A DNA stretch of 6,894 bases from Victivallales bacterium (GCA_016285335.1 JAEEQO010000159.1:1-6894), one strand, 5' to 3'. Counted from the first letter of the stretch, positions 1-6,244 are shown. Program-made: numbers and translations. Notes: a model not told the origin generated them from the sequence alone.

Positions 1-1577
1 GACGCGGCGTGCTGAAGCACCTCACGAACAAGGGTTCCCGCGTGGCCGTGCCGGACTATCCGGGCTGCTACATCTCCTTCGACGGCAAGCTCCAGGAGGA
101 GACCGGCCGCGTGTTCGCCGCCGCCATCGCATGGAGCGGCAGCTGGGAATACAGCATCACCACCACGCAGAACAACACCGTGTTCTTCGCCGCCGGCGTC
201 CCCGGCACACCGACCATTCTGAAGCCCGGCGAGGATTACAACTCCCCGAAGATCGTCATGACCTTCTCGAACGAGGGCGCGGGCCAGGCTTCCCGCAACC
301 TCCACAACTACGGCCGCATGTACGGCGTCTACAACGGCGACAAGCAGCGCCCGGTGGTGCTGAACAGCTGGGAAGGCACGTACATGGACTTCAACGAGGC
401 GAAGCTCGACACCTACATCCCCGACGCGGCCAAGCTCGGCGTCGAATACTTCGTGCTCGACGACGGCTGGTTCGGCAACAAGTACCCGCGCAACAACGAC
501 ACGCAGGGCCTCGGCGACTGGATGGTCAACAAGGCGAAGCTCCCGCACGGCATCGAGCATCTCTGCGACCTGTGCGAACAGAACGGCATCAAGTTCGGCA
601 TCTGGGTCGAGCCTGAAATGGTCTGCCCGAAGAGCGAACTCTTCGACGCGCATCCCGAGTACGCCACCGAGCTCAAGGGCCGCAACGTCCAGCTCATCCG
701 CAACCAGCGCGTCCTCGACCTCGCCAACCCGGTCGTCGAAGCGTACGTCTACAAGTGCGTCGCGGACATCCTGACGGAGCACCCGCGCATCGCCTACATC
801 AAGTGGGACCACAACTGCACGCTCGGCGCCAACCCCGGCAGCCACGTCGACCTCGACAACCAGGGCTCGTTCTCCGACAAATATACCGAAGCCTACTACC
901 GCATCATGGAGAAGCTCCGCAAGAACTTCCCGAACGTGATCTTCCAGGCGTGCGGCTCCGGCGGCATGCGCGGCGACATCGGCGCGCTCCAGTACAGCGA
1001 AGAGATCTGGGGCAGCGACCAGACCAACGGCATCAACCGCATCTCCATCCAGTGGGGCTGGAGCCACTTCCTGCCGGTCAAGGCCGTCGCCGCTCACGTC
1101 GGCTGCCTCAATGACGGCGACTACAAGTTCCGCACCGACGTCGCCATGACCGCGCGTCTCGGCGTCGAGCTCGATCCCTCCTCCCGCAACGCCCGCCGCC
1201 TCGGCGATCCAGCCCTCATCGCGAAGGGCATCGCGGTCTACAAGGAGCTCCGTCCGCTGCTCCACAGCGCCGACCTCTACCGCGGCCGCAGCCCGATGGT
1301 CTCCCAGACGACCGAGCTCACGTTCGTCTCCCAGGACAAGTCGCAGGCAGTCCTCTTCGGCTTCAAGCGCGACCGCGGCGCGAGGACTGAAGCCATCAAG
1401 GCTTCCGGCCTCGACCCGAACGCCCGCTACAAGCTCACCGAGCTGAACACCGATACCGAACCTCGCATCGAGGCGGGCCAGATCCTCACGGGCGCTCAGC
1501 TCAAGCAGAACGGCGTCCAGGTCAAGTTCCCGGACAAAGTCTCCAGCGTGAACATCAAGCTCGACAAGGTCCAGTGA
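1..1577 (+). CDS. Alpha-galactosidase, glycoside hydrolase family 36 (5' partial)
   Basis: This enzyme should hydrolyse terminal alpha-1,6-galactosides such as melibiose and raffinose. The reading frame is open from the window edge (first full codon at 3). The GTG at 9 is internal, because about 200 N-terminal residues of the usual ~700-residue protein are missing. Counting from the codon at 9, the catalytic barrel shows LNSWEGTYMDF (118-128), the DDGWFG substrate loop (151-156), WVEPEM (199-204), YIKWDHN with nucleophile Asp267, CGSGGMRGD (315-323) and IWGSDQTN with the acid/base Asp337. A beta-rich C-terminal domain follows. The CGSGG and SDQTN loops differ slightly from the textbook CSGGGGRFD and SDDTD forms, so the exact glycoside preferred is uncertain. 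Codon choice is strongly C/G-ending (Lys is almost always AAG), more biased than downstream genes, which suggests high expression. No signal peptide can be judged. The gene ends in TGA 38 nt before a terminator stem. Confidence 0.93.
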   Translation, partial: RGVLKHLTNKGSRVAVPDYPGCYISFDGKLQEETGRVFAAAIAWSGSWEYSITTTQNNTVFFAAGVPGTPTILKPGEDYNSPKIVMTFSNEGAGQASRNLHNYGRMYGVYNGDKQRPVVLNSWEGTYMDFNEAKLDTYIPDAAKLGVEYFVLDDGWFGNKYPRNNDTQGLGDWMVNKAKLPHGIEHLCDLCEQNGIKFGIWVEPEMVCPKSELFDAHPEYATELKGRNVQLIRNQRVLDLANPVVEAYVYKCVADILTEHPRIAYIKWDHNCTLGANPGSHVDLDNQGSFSDKYTEAYYRIMEKLRKNFPNVIFQACGSGGMRGDIGALQYSEEIWGSDQTNGINRISIQWGWSHFLPVKAVAAHVGCLNDGDYKFRTDVAMTARLGVELDPSSRNARRLGDPALIAKGIAVYKELRPLLHSADLYRGRSPMVSQTTELTFVSQDKSQAVLFGFKRDRGARTEAIKASGLDPNARYKLTELNTDTEPRIEAGQILTGAQLKQNGVQVKFPDKVSSVNIKLDKVQ

Positions 1578-1604
1578 CCTGAATCCCGCTGACGGATATT
1601 CAGC

Positions 1605-1655
1605 AAAAAAACATGCGCGGACGCCGGCTTCAACTCCGGCGTCCGCGTTTTTTTT
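1605..1655 (+). terminator. Strong intrinsic terminator, probably bidirectional
   Basis: A perfect 12-bp GC-rich stem (1616-1627 with 1636-1647) with an 8-nt loop is followed by eight T (1648-1655). That is a classic Rho-independent terminator for the alpha-galactosidase gene. Seven A at 1605-1611 lie 4 nt beyond the stem on the other side. Read on the minus strand this gives a T-run after the same stem, so it probably also ends the convergent ogt transcript. Confidence 0.9.
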
Positions 1656-1682
1656 GCGATTGAGAGGCTTTTTTGTTGGGAA

Positions 1683-2345
1683 TTATCTGCCGCCGTTCAT
1701 TTCTAAATCCAGCAGATAACGTTTCCGTTCGAGGCCGCCGCCGTAGCCCGTCAGGCTGCCGCCCGCTCCGACCACGCGGTGACACGGCACGATCAGCGAA
1801 ACGGGATTGTGTCCGACCGCGCCGCCGACCGCCTGCGCGGACATCTTTTTCATGCCGTTCCGGGCGGCGAGGATCCGCGCGATCTCCCCGTAGGTCATCG
1901 TTTTGCCGAACGGGATCGTCAGCAGGATCTCCCACACGGCTTTGCGGAATGACGTCGTTCCCCTGTTCGAATCCATGTTCAGCGGCGGAGTGAATCCCGG
2001 GTCCCGTCCGCTGAAATACACGTCGAGCCACCGCCTCGCCGCATCGAACACCGCCGGCGGTTTTCCCTCATAAACGGCGGTTTGCTCTTCAGGAAAGAAT
2101 CTCTGCCCGTCGAACCACAACCCGGTCAGCGACGCGCCGTCACACGTGAGCATGATCCAGCCCAGCGGCGAATCGTAATGGCAGGCGTATTCCGTCCCGT
2201 TCCGACCATTTCCCGTCCCGCGGGCACGCTCACAGGCATTTCCGGAGCGCCGCCGGACACGACTGCCGTCAAGTGCTTGCTCTTGTGCCCGAGTGCAACC
2301 GGGCACTCCCGTAGTGGAGGACTTGTCATCCCAGGCGTTTTCCAT
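1683..2345 (-). CDS. ogt: Methylated-DNA--[protein]-cysteine S-methyltransferase (Ogt type)
   Basis: This suicide DNA-repair protein moves the alkyl group from O6-alkylguanine (and O4-alkylthymine) onto its own cysteine. From the ATG at 2345 it is 220 residues. The N-terminal ribonuclease-H-like domain starts near residue 52 (EYACHYDSPLG). The C-terminal winged helix begins at FRKAVWEILLTIPFGKT (133-149). The active-site motif is IVPCHRVVG with acceptor Cys188, and GSLTGYGGGLERK (196-208) closes the lesion pocket. Gln171 stands where human AGT has its arginine finger; I recall this as common in bacterial relatives. Cys188 rules out an alkyltransferase-like (PWHRV) protein. I prefer the ATG at 2345, preceded by GAGGGAGCGG, over the in-frame ATG at 2378, which has no clear ribosome site. 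Residues ~2-45 are unlike the family and are encoded by palindromic repeat sequence. Ogt normally starts about 50 residues later, and no in-frame ATG/GTG/TTG exists there. Confidence 0.92.
   Translation of the reverse strand: MENAWDDKSSTTGVPGCTRAQEQALDGSRVRRRSGNACERARGTGNGRNGTEYACHYDSPLGWIMLTCDGASLTGLWFDGQRFFPEEQTAVYEGKPPAVFDAARRWLDVYFSGRDPGFTPPLNMDSNRGTTSFRKAVWEILLTIPFGKTMTYGEIARILAARNGMKKMSAQAVGGAVGHNPVSLIVPCHRVVGAGGSLTGYGGGLERKRYLLDLEMNGGR
2238..2332 (+). repeat. Dimeric palindromic repeat (degenerate + intact unit) inside the 5' end of ogt
   Basis: The unit at 2285-2332 (48 bp) holds a perfect 7-bp hairpin, GTGCCCG/CGGGCAC, then AGTGGAGGACTTGTCATCC, an imperfect second palindrome. It matches the units at 5220-5268 and 5269-5315 in order and orientation. 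The preceding ~47 bp (2238-2284) carries a more decayed match: GAGCG..GCCGGACAC..AC, as in the unit at 5269. The block would therefore be a head-to-tail dimer of about 95 bp, the same size as the copy at 5220-5315. The intact unit is clear by eye; the decayed one is an inference. The whole block is translated as the N-terminal part of ogt. Confidence 0.65.
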
Positions 2346-2410
2346 TTGCTTCCGCTCCCTCAAGTTCCCAGGCGTCATGTTGTTTGTTTCAGCTTCGTTC
2401 GGCGTCTATT

Positions 2411-2439
2411 ACTCTACTCTCCGCACGGAGGAAATTCAA
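2411..2439 (-). promoter_or_regulatory. Candidate sigma70-type promoter for ogt
   Basis: On the minus strand, TTGAAT (2439-2434) is followed after 17 nt by TAGAGT (2416-2411). Each box matches 4 of 6 consensus bases. Transcription would start near 2404, giving a leader of about 58 nt to the ATG at 2345. The spacing is ideal but the boxes are only moderate, so this is tentative. Confidence 0.35.
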
Positions 2440-2513
2440 GCGGCAAAGTTATTTTTCAGGGCCGATTCCTTCATTCCATTTTTTTTTCCGTTTTTTGTTT
2501 TAAACTGACACGC

Positions 2514-2612
2514 CATAGCAGCTTTCACGCCCCCATGGATTGAAACAGCGTCTCCCGGCAGGCAATCCACCGCAAACTGGTTGGGGGCTTCCACGCCCCC
2601 ATGGATTGAAAC
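2514..2612 (+). CRISPR. Minimal CRISPR array or relic: two repeats, one spacer, no cas genes in view
   Basis: Two copies of a repeat ending in ATGGATTGAAAC lie exactly 66 bp apart. Repeat 2 (about 2580-2612, 33 bp) begins GTTG and contains a perfect 6-bp stem, GGGGGC-TTCCAC-GCCCCC. Repeat 1 matches over its last 26 bp (2521-2546) with one change (T2525 for C2591) but has lost the 5' arm, so its stem is broken. The interval between them, 2547-2579, is 33 nt of unrelated sequence, a normal spacer length. The stem plus the GTGGATTGAAAC-like tail resembles type I-C repeats, which are usually 32 nt. The T-rich stretch 2478-2506 just upstream could be the remains of a leader. No third repeat is found at +66 or -66. 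With two repeats only, a non-CRISPR dispersed repeat remains possible. Confidence 0.6.
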
Positions 2613-2870
2613 GGCACCGCGCCGCACCCCGGAACGTTTTCCTTGCATTTTCTGGCGGTCGTTATGAACAGCGCGGCCGTGGACCGCTGGTACCGCCTCG
2701 TCGCCTCGGAGTCCGGCAAGCCGTTCCCGCAGGTGAAGATCGCGATCCTGAAAAGCCTGCCCGTCTGTCGCGCCGCGCGCTCGCAACAGTGCGCCGTCCT
2801 GCGGGCGTACCGGAGCGGCGGCCAGGTCGCCGCGGACCGCCTGATCGAATGCCTCTACGGGCTCGGATAG
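2613..2870 (+). pseudogene. 3' relic of an Eco57I/TaqI-type restriction-modification DNA methyltransferase
   Basis: This frame encodes only the extreme C-terminal end of a much larger (often ~1000-residue) adenine-specific methyltransferase or type IIG enzyme. The evidence is MNSAAVDRWYRL (codons from 2664), then SGKPFPQVKIAILKSLPV (to ~2765). In TaqI-like specificity domains this is the 'LNSKLINFYYRL ... FPQIKIxxLKxLPI' stretch. The frame ends with ADRLIECLYGLG (from 2832), matching the typical 'IDRLVYELYGL' C-terminus of these enzymes. No methylase catalytic motif (NPPY) is present. Upstream, the frame is closed by the TGA at 2607-2609 inside the CRISPR repeat. The segment between the two matches is shorter than usual and poor, suggesting internal deletion. 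TTG at 2643 or ATG at 2664 could start a 75- or 68-residue peptide, but nothing suggests it is made. Identification is from remembered family patterns. Confidence 0.68.
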
Positions 2871-2899
2871 TTTTTGTGCAAGTTTTTTATTCCGTCAGG

Positions 2900-2927
2900 T
2901 TGCATTCCGGGGAAACCATGGTATATT
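2900..2927 (+). promoter_or_regulatory. Sigma70-type promoter for the first membrane-protein gene
   Basis: TTGCAT (2900-2905) and TATATT (2922-2927) are separated by 16 nt, giving 4/6 and 5/6 consensus matches. Transcription would start near 2934, about 37 nt before the ATG at 2971. It lies just past the methyltransferase relic, so the membrane-protein gene is its own unit and not part of the defence remnant. Confidence 0.6.
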
Positions 2928-2970
2928 AGGCTGAAGAACAATAACCTATCGCGAAACGGAAATTCGAACC

Positions 2971-3789
2971 ATGACGCAGGAATCCGAACAGAACGCCGCA
3001 TTCGAAACATTCGCCGAAGCCGCCGCGTCTCCCCTTCCAAACCCGAAGGCGGAGCCGGCCGCCGGACGGTATGAGCCCGGTTCCGCGCAGGACCGACTCG
3101 CGAAGATGCCGCCGGACGAGCTGAAAAAGGCATGCCGCGATGCCCGATTTCTGGTCTATACGAGGAAAATCCTCGGTGCGATCCTTGTTTCCGCCTTTCT
3201 GGGGTCCATGGGCATGCTTCCGTTTCTTGTTTTTATCATTCTGGCCAACAGCTCTCTTGGTCCTTTCTCCGTTTTGCTGTTCGGCGGCCTGTTCGATCTT
3301 TCCTTTGTCTGCCTGCTCGTGACGTTTCTGGGCTTCCAGTCCTCGTTTGCGAAACAGGTCATCCGGATCGGGTCGGTCGAAGCGGCCGTTTTCGCCGCCG
3401 TCATCCTGGTCTATGTGGTGTCTGACGTCTACACCGCGTTGGACGGGCTCCGGCGTCTGACTCCGGGCGAGATCATAGAGAAGGATAACGGGCATTTCCT
3501 CGGTTTTTCTCTGGGGGTGTTCGGCATGGTCTTTGCGCCGCTGACCTTCAAGGCGACGTTCAATCCGAATCTGTTCGGCACGGGGCGGTTTACCTACGCC
3601 CAGATCAAATACGTCCGGGAAAAACGGGAAGCGGGCCTGGAACCGGACAAGATCCCGCCGCCCGCCAGGTTTCGCGAACCCGATTTTGCCGAAAGGCTGA
3701 TCACGGGCGGCGCGGCGTTCGGCCTCATATACCTGCCGTTGTTCTTTCTGTGGCTTGTGGTGGCCGCGAACAAAGGCTGGTTGGAGTGA
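2971..3789 (+). CDS. Five-helix membrane protein of unknown function, paralogue of the next gene
   Basis: I do not recognise a named family. The 272-residue protein has a cytosol-like, disordered Ala/Glu/Pro-rich N-terminus (1-40). A short basic amphipathic stretch follows (DRLAKMPPDELKKA, 41-54). Five hydrophobic segments lie at about 67-91, 98-121, 134-154, 176-193 and 246-266. A charged loop (197-240) carries LFGTGRFTYAQIKYVREK and AGLEPDKIPP. No signal peptide or catalytic motif is visible. The N-terminal stretch, the loop and the helix layout recur in the protein at 3942-5213, so the two are tandem paralogues. The charged loop, LFG(x7)Q(I/L)xY(V/I)RxK(x2)AG(x2)PD, looks like the family's signature. 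The ribosome site upstream is weak (ACGGAAATT). A promoter lies at 2900-2927 and a probable terminator follows at 3797-3835, so it is probably monocistronic. The role is unknown; a scaffold or envelope function is only a guess. Confidence 0.85.
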   Translation: MTQESEQNAAFETFAEAAASPLPNPKAEPAAGRYEPGSAQDRLAKMPPDELKKACRDARFLVYTRKILGAILVSAFLGSMGMLPFLVFIILANSSLGPFSVLLFGGLFDLSFVCLLVTFLGFQSSFAKQVIRIGSVEAAVFAAVILVYVVSDVYTALDGLRRLTPGEIIEKDNGHFLGFSLGVFGMVFAPLTFKATFNPNLFGTGRFTYAQIKYVREKREAGLEPDKIPPPARFREPDFAERLITGGAAFGLIYLPLFFLWLVVAANKGWLE

Positions 3790-3796
3790 CGATGCG

Positions 3797-3835
3797 CCGG
3801 CAGCTGTGAATTGTCAGCCTGTCCGGGTATTTTTT
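3797..3835 (+). terminator. Probable intrinsic terminator between the two membrane-protein genes
   Basis: CCGGCAGCTG (3797-3806) can pair with CAGCCTGTCCGG (3815-3826), forming a 10-bp stem with two single-base bulges and an 8-nt loop. Six T (3830-3835) follow. It starts 8 nt after the stop codon of the upstream gene. The bulges make it weaker than the terminator at 1616. Confidence 0.5.
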
Positions 3836-3856
3836 CCAAAAAACGTAAAAGCGAGG

Positions 3857-3886
3857 TTGTAAAAAAACGTTTCAGTGTGCTATATT
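3857..3886 (+). promoter_or_regulatory. Candidate promoter for the Sel1-containing membrane-protein gene
   Basis: TTGTAA (3857-3862) and TATATT (3881-3886) are 18 nt apart, the latter inside an AT-only run (3881-3892). Transcription would start near 3893, about 49 nt before the ATG at 3942. With the terminator just upstream, this suggests the two paralogues are expressed independently. Confidence 0.5.
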
Positions 3887-3941
3887 ATATTTGCATCGCT
3901 TTTTATCCCGTTTTTTCATTTTTCGTGAGGAGAACGATTTC

Positions 3942-5213
3942 ATGAGCAGTGAACCCGAAACACAGACCGCCGGACAGTCCGCGGCCACTTCTGCGCCGGA
4001 AACGGCGGAACAAGCCGCGGCTGCCGCATCGAAGCAGGAGGAAAAGCCGGCGAATTCGCTGGAGAGCCGTCTCCTGGCAATGGACGCGAAAGAGTCGAAG
4101 AAGGCGCTGCACGGTTCCCGCACGCTGAAACGCCTCGGCATCGTGTTCTACGTGCTCGGCGGGCTCATGCTGCTCGTGGAACTGATCCTGTTCGCGTGGC
4201 CGCGTCTTCCGGGTTTCCCGCGGGAGATCAGGACCGTCATCACGATCCTGACGTGGGCCCTGCTCCCGCTGGTCGTGGTCCTTCCGGCGTTCGGGTACAC
4301 GCTCCGGAAATGGCGTTCCAACGCGGCAAAATGGCTCTTCCGCGTTTTCGCGGTCCTGGAAATCGTCGGCGGCGTGCTGCAGATGATCCAGATGGTCCGG
4401 GGGTCGAACATCGGCGGGTTCATCGGCTGGCTGGTCTCCGTCCTGGTCTCCATCCGCCTGCTCGTCATCACGTACAACGACATCCTGTTCGGATCGGATC
4501 CGCCGTCGCACAACCAGCTTGGCTACATCCGCTCGAAATGGAAAGCCGGGCAGAAGCCGGACCATGTGCCGGAACACGTCCACAAGCTGCCGAAATATGC
4601 CAAAGCGTGCTTCTACGGCTCGTTCCTGATCATCCCGTATGTCATCTATCTGACGGGCTGGGGCATCTCCGACCAGGTGACCTATTCGAAGGCGCAGGAG
4701 TATTACGAGGCGGGCCAGACGGCGTTCGCCGAAGCCGGACAGGCGCCGACGGCCCAGCAGGCGAACGAGAAGTACACGGTGGCGTACATCAATTTCTCGC
4801 TGGCGGAGATCGACCCGAAAAACGAGGACGTCCAGGTGTACCTCGGACTCTGCGCCGCACGCGGCCTCGGATGCGCCAAAGACGAAAAGAAAGCGTTCCG
4901 CCATCTGACCAAATTCCCCGAAACGACCAATTTCTTCCCGGACGCGCAGTATGAACTCGCGCTCCTTTACCTCTACGGACGCGGCACGGACCGCGACGTG
5001 GCGCAGGCGGCGATCCTGCTGAAATCCGCGGCGCAGAAAGGCCAGCGCGACGCCAAGGCGCTCCTCGGCTACGACATGAGCGACCTGGACGAAAACGGCA
5101 ACGAGACCGGCAGCGACGAGGACGCGTTCAAGGAGCCGGACTACGGCGGAAAGACCGTCGAGGAATATCTCGAAGAAAAGATCGAGCGGGAAAGCCTGGT
5201 GAAAAACGGGTAA
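3942..5213 (+). CDS. Membrane protein of unknown function with C-terminal Sel1/TPR-like repeats
   Basis: This 423-residue protein starts at the ATG at 3942, 8 nt after a strong GAGGAGA ribosome site. The in-frame TTG at 3891 sits in the promoter and is not a start. Residues 1-38 are a disordered Ala/Glu/Thr-rich tail. Five hydrophobic segments lie at about 65-86, 98-119, 132-152, 158-179 and 223-243. The loop 180-218 contains LFGSDPPSHNQLGYIRSK and AGQKPDHVP, aligning without gaps to the loop of the preceding protein. From 245 on it becomes soluble and helical. QVYLGLCAARGLGCAKDEKKA (298-318) and AQYELALLYLYGRGTDRDVA (335-354), followed by AAILLKSAAQKGQRDAKALLGY, are Sel1-like repeats, which normally bind partner proteins. 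The last ~45 residues are acidic (SDEDAFKEPD, EEYLEEKIERE). Family knowledge supports a protein-interaction role for the tail; the function of the membrane part is unknown. Confidence 0.88.
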   Translation: MSSEPETQTAGQSAATSAPETAEQAAAAASKQEEKPANSLESRLLAMDAKESKKALHGSRTLKRLGIVFYVLGGLMLLVELILFAWPRLPGFPREIRTVITILTWALLPLVVVLPAFGYTLRKWRSNAAKWLFRVFAVLEIVGGVLQMIQMVRGSNIGGFIGWLVSVLVSIRLLVITYNDILFGSDPPSHNQLGYIRSKWKAGQKPDHVPEHVHKLPKYAKACFYGSFLIIPYVIYLTGWGISDQVTYSKAQEYYEAGQTAFAEAGQAPTAQQANEKYTVAYINFSLAEIDPKNEDVQVYLGLCAARGLGCAKDEKKAFRHLTKFPETTNFFPDAQYELALLYLYGRGTDRDVAQAAILLKSAAQKGQRDAKALLGYDMSDLDENGNETGSDEDAFKEPDYGGKTVEEYLEEKIERESLVKNG

Positions 5214-5219
5214 GAGCGC

Positions 5220-5315
5220 GTGCTCAAGCGAAGCTGAGAGCACTACCGCAGTGGAGGACTTGTCCTCCGTGCCCGAGCGAAGCCGGACACTACGGCAGTG
5301 GAGGCTCCGCTTCCC
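5220..5315 (+). repeat. Dimeric palindromic repeat between convergent genes
   Basis: Two head-to-tail units, 5220-5268 (49 bp) and 5269-5315 (47 bp), share the plan hairpin, spacer, second palindrome. The first hairpin is GTGCTCA/TGAGAGCAC in unit 1 and GTGCCCG/CGGACAC in unit 2, both around an AGCGAAG loop. Each is followed by CACTAC(C/G)GCAGTGGAGG. Unit 1 then completes a perfect palindrome, GGAGGA-CTTG-TCCTCC (5253-5268). Unit 2 has a diverged GAGGCTCCGCTTCCC. The related block at 2238-2332 lies in the same orientation, and the match may extend a little to the right (CCCAGG...GGCGTT in both). There is no T-run, so it is not a standard terminator, though the hairpins could stabilise or end the two converging transcripts. 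No transposase or target duplication is visible; REP-like behaviour is an inference. Confidence 0.75.
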
Positions 5316-6177
5316 AGGGGGGCGTTGCGAGCAGGGAAGACTGGAAAACATCCAGAAGATGTCCCTGATATGCGTCTGCGTATGTTCCACTGAAAAAACG
5401 GTCCAGACCTGCTTCCGAAAGCTCCCGCCAGGATTCCGTTTCCCGTCCCGGGATGACCGGGAAGAACAGTGCGCCGTTGGCTTCGGCGGCAACCCGGTCA
5501 CCGGACGAATCGCCGATCATCAGGATGTGTCCCGGCGGATATTTGCCCTCGGAAATCAGCCGGATCTGGTCTTTTTTCGAGCCGTATTCCTGTCCGGCGA
5601 TCCATGCGACGAACCGGTCGACGCCATGTTCGCGCCATTCGCGTTTGAGCGTAGCGCATGGCGTATTCGAGACGACCACGAGGTCGGCGGACTCCGATGC
5701 GCGCGCCAGGGTTTCGCGGACATGCGGAAACGGCGGGATCCCGCGGACGGTCGCCGCGATGGCTTCATCGGAACCGATGCTCCAGTCGCAGATCAGGGAC
5801 ATTTCTTCGCTGAAATCACGTTCCAGAAGCGATTTCAGAGCCGGATTGCCGAGGCACGGCTCTGCCGCGACCCACGCCCGGAAACGCGGCGTGTCGGGAA
5901 CGTCCGCGCCGCGCCCCCGCAGCAGGTCCAGTGCGAGAAGAAGGGCGCGGAACCGGTTTTCGCCGCGGTGGATGCTGTCGAGGTTCACATATTTCCAGAC
6001 TTCGGCCGCCTCCCGCCCGGCGGAAAGTCCGTTCCGTTCGAAATACTGTACCAGGCAGTCGCGGAAACACCGGTGCTTCGCCGGCATCGTGTCGAACACG
6101 GTCCCATCGCTGTCGATGCAGATCAGGAAGTCATGCCGTTTCGGGACGGATTTGAGTTCTGTGCGGGTATCGTGCAT
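5290..6177 (-). CDS. HAD-superfamily phosphatase/hydrolase
   Basis: This is a cytosolic phosphotransfer enzyme of unknown substrate. From the ATG at 6177 it has 295 residues. Motif I is ICIDSDGTVFD, with nucleophile Asp22 and acid/base Asp24. Motif II is LVVVSNTP (Ser170), motif III Lys201/Lys202 in YGSKKDQI, and motif IV MIGDSSGD (220-227), supplying the Mg2+-binding acids. About 145 residues between motifs I and II form a large C1-type cap, which fits small-molecule phosphatases of the phosphoglycolate phosphatase/beta-phosphoglucomutase kind; the substrate cannot be read off. An in-frame TTG start at 6273 is rejected because it forms the -35 box of the promoter. The upstream ribosome site is weak. 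The last ~13 residues (ATPPWEAEPPLP and flank) read into the palindromic repeat, which provides the TAG stop. The gene is convergent with the Sel1 membrane-protein gene and shows no operon partner. Confidence 0.88.
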   Translation of the reverse strand: MHDTRTELKSVPKRHDFLICIDSDGTVFDTMPAKHRCFRDCLVQYFERNGLSAGREAAEVWKYVNLDSIHRGENRFRALLLALDLLRGRGADVPDTPRFRAWVAAEPCLGNPALKSLLERDFSEEMSLICDWSIGSDEAIAATVRGIPPFPHVRETLARASESADLVVVSNTPCATLKREWREHGVDRFVAWIAGQEYGSKKDQIRLISEGKYPPGHILMIGDSSGDRVAAEANGALFFPVIPGRETESWRELSEAGLDRFFSGTYADAYQGHLLDVFQSSLLATPPWEAEPPLP

Positions 6178-6244
6178 GGGAAACGGAAAAACGGGATCGG
6201 TTTTGGGTGCGGAAAGGTTCGGAAAGAGGAAACGGTTTTCGAAA

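Noticed and set aside
2126..2329. Alternative minus-strand frame (67 codons) through the palindromic repeat
   Set aside because: It overlaps ogt out of frame, consists mostly of translated repeat, and has no ribosome site.
2346..2378. Upstream ATG at 2378 as the start of ogt
   Set aside because: No purine-rich ribosome site precedes it, whereas GAGGGAGCGG precedes the ATG at 2345. It is not excluded.
2436..2786. Minus-strand frame with repeated VSIHGGV segments
   Set aside because: The internal repetition is simply the two CRISPR repeats translated; it is not a repeat protein.
5220..5315. Palindromic repeats as a CRISPR array or an intrinsic terminator
   Set aside because: The units abut head to tail with no unique spacers, and no T-run follows either hairpin on either strand.
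3903..5501. Long (532-codon) minus-strand open frame
   Set aside because: It lies antisense to the Sel1 membrane-protein gene and overlaps part of the HAD gene. Its product is an Arg/Asp/Glu-rich low-quality sequence typical of the antisense of GC-rich coding DNA.
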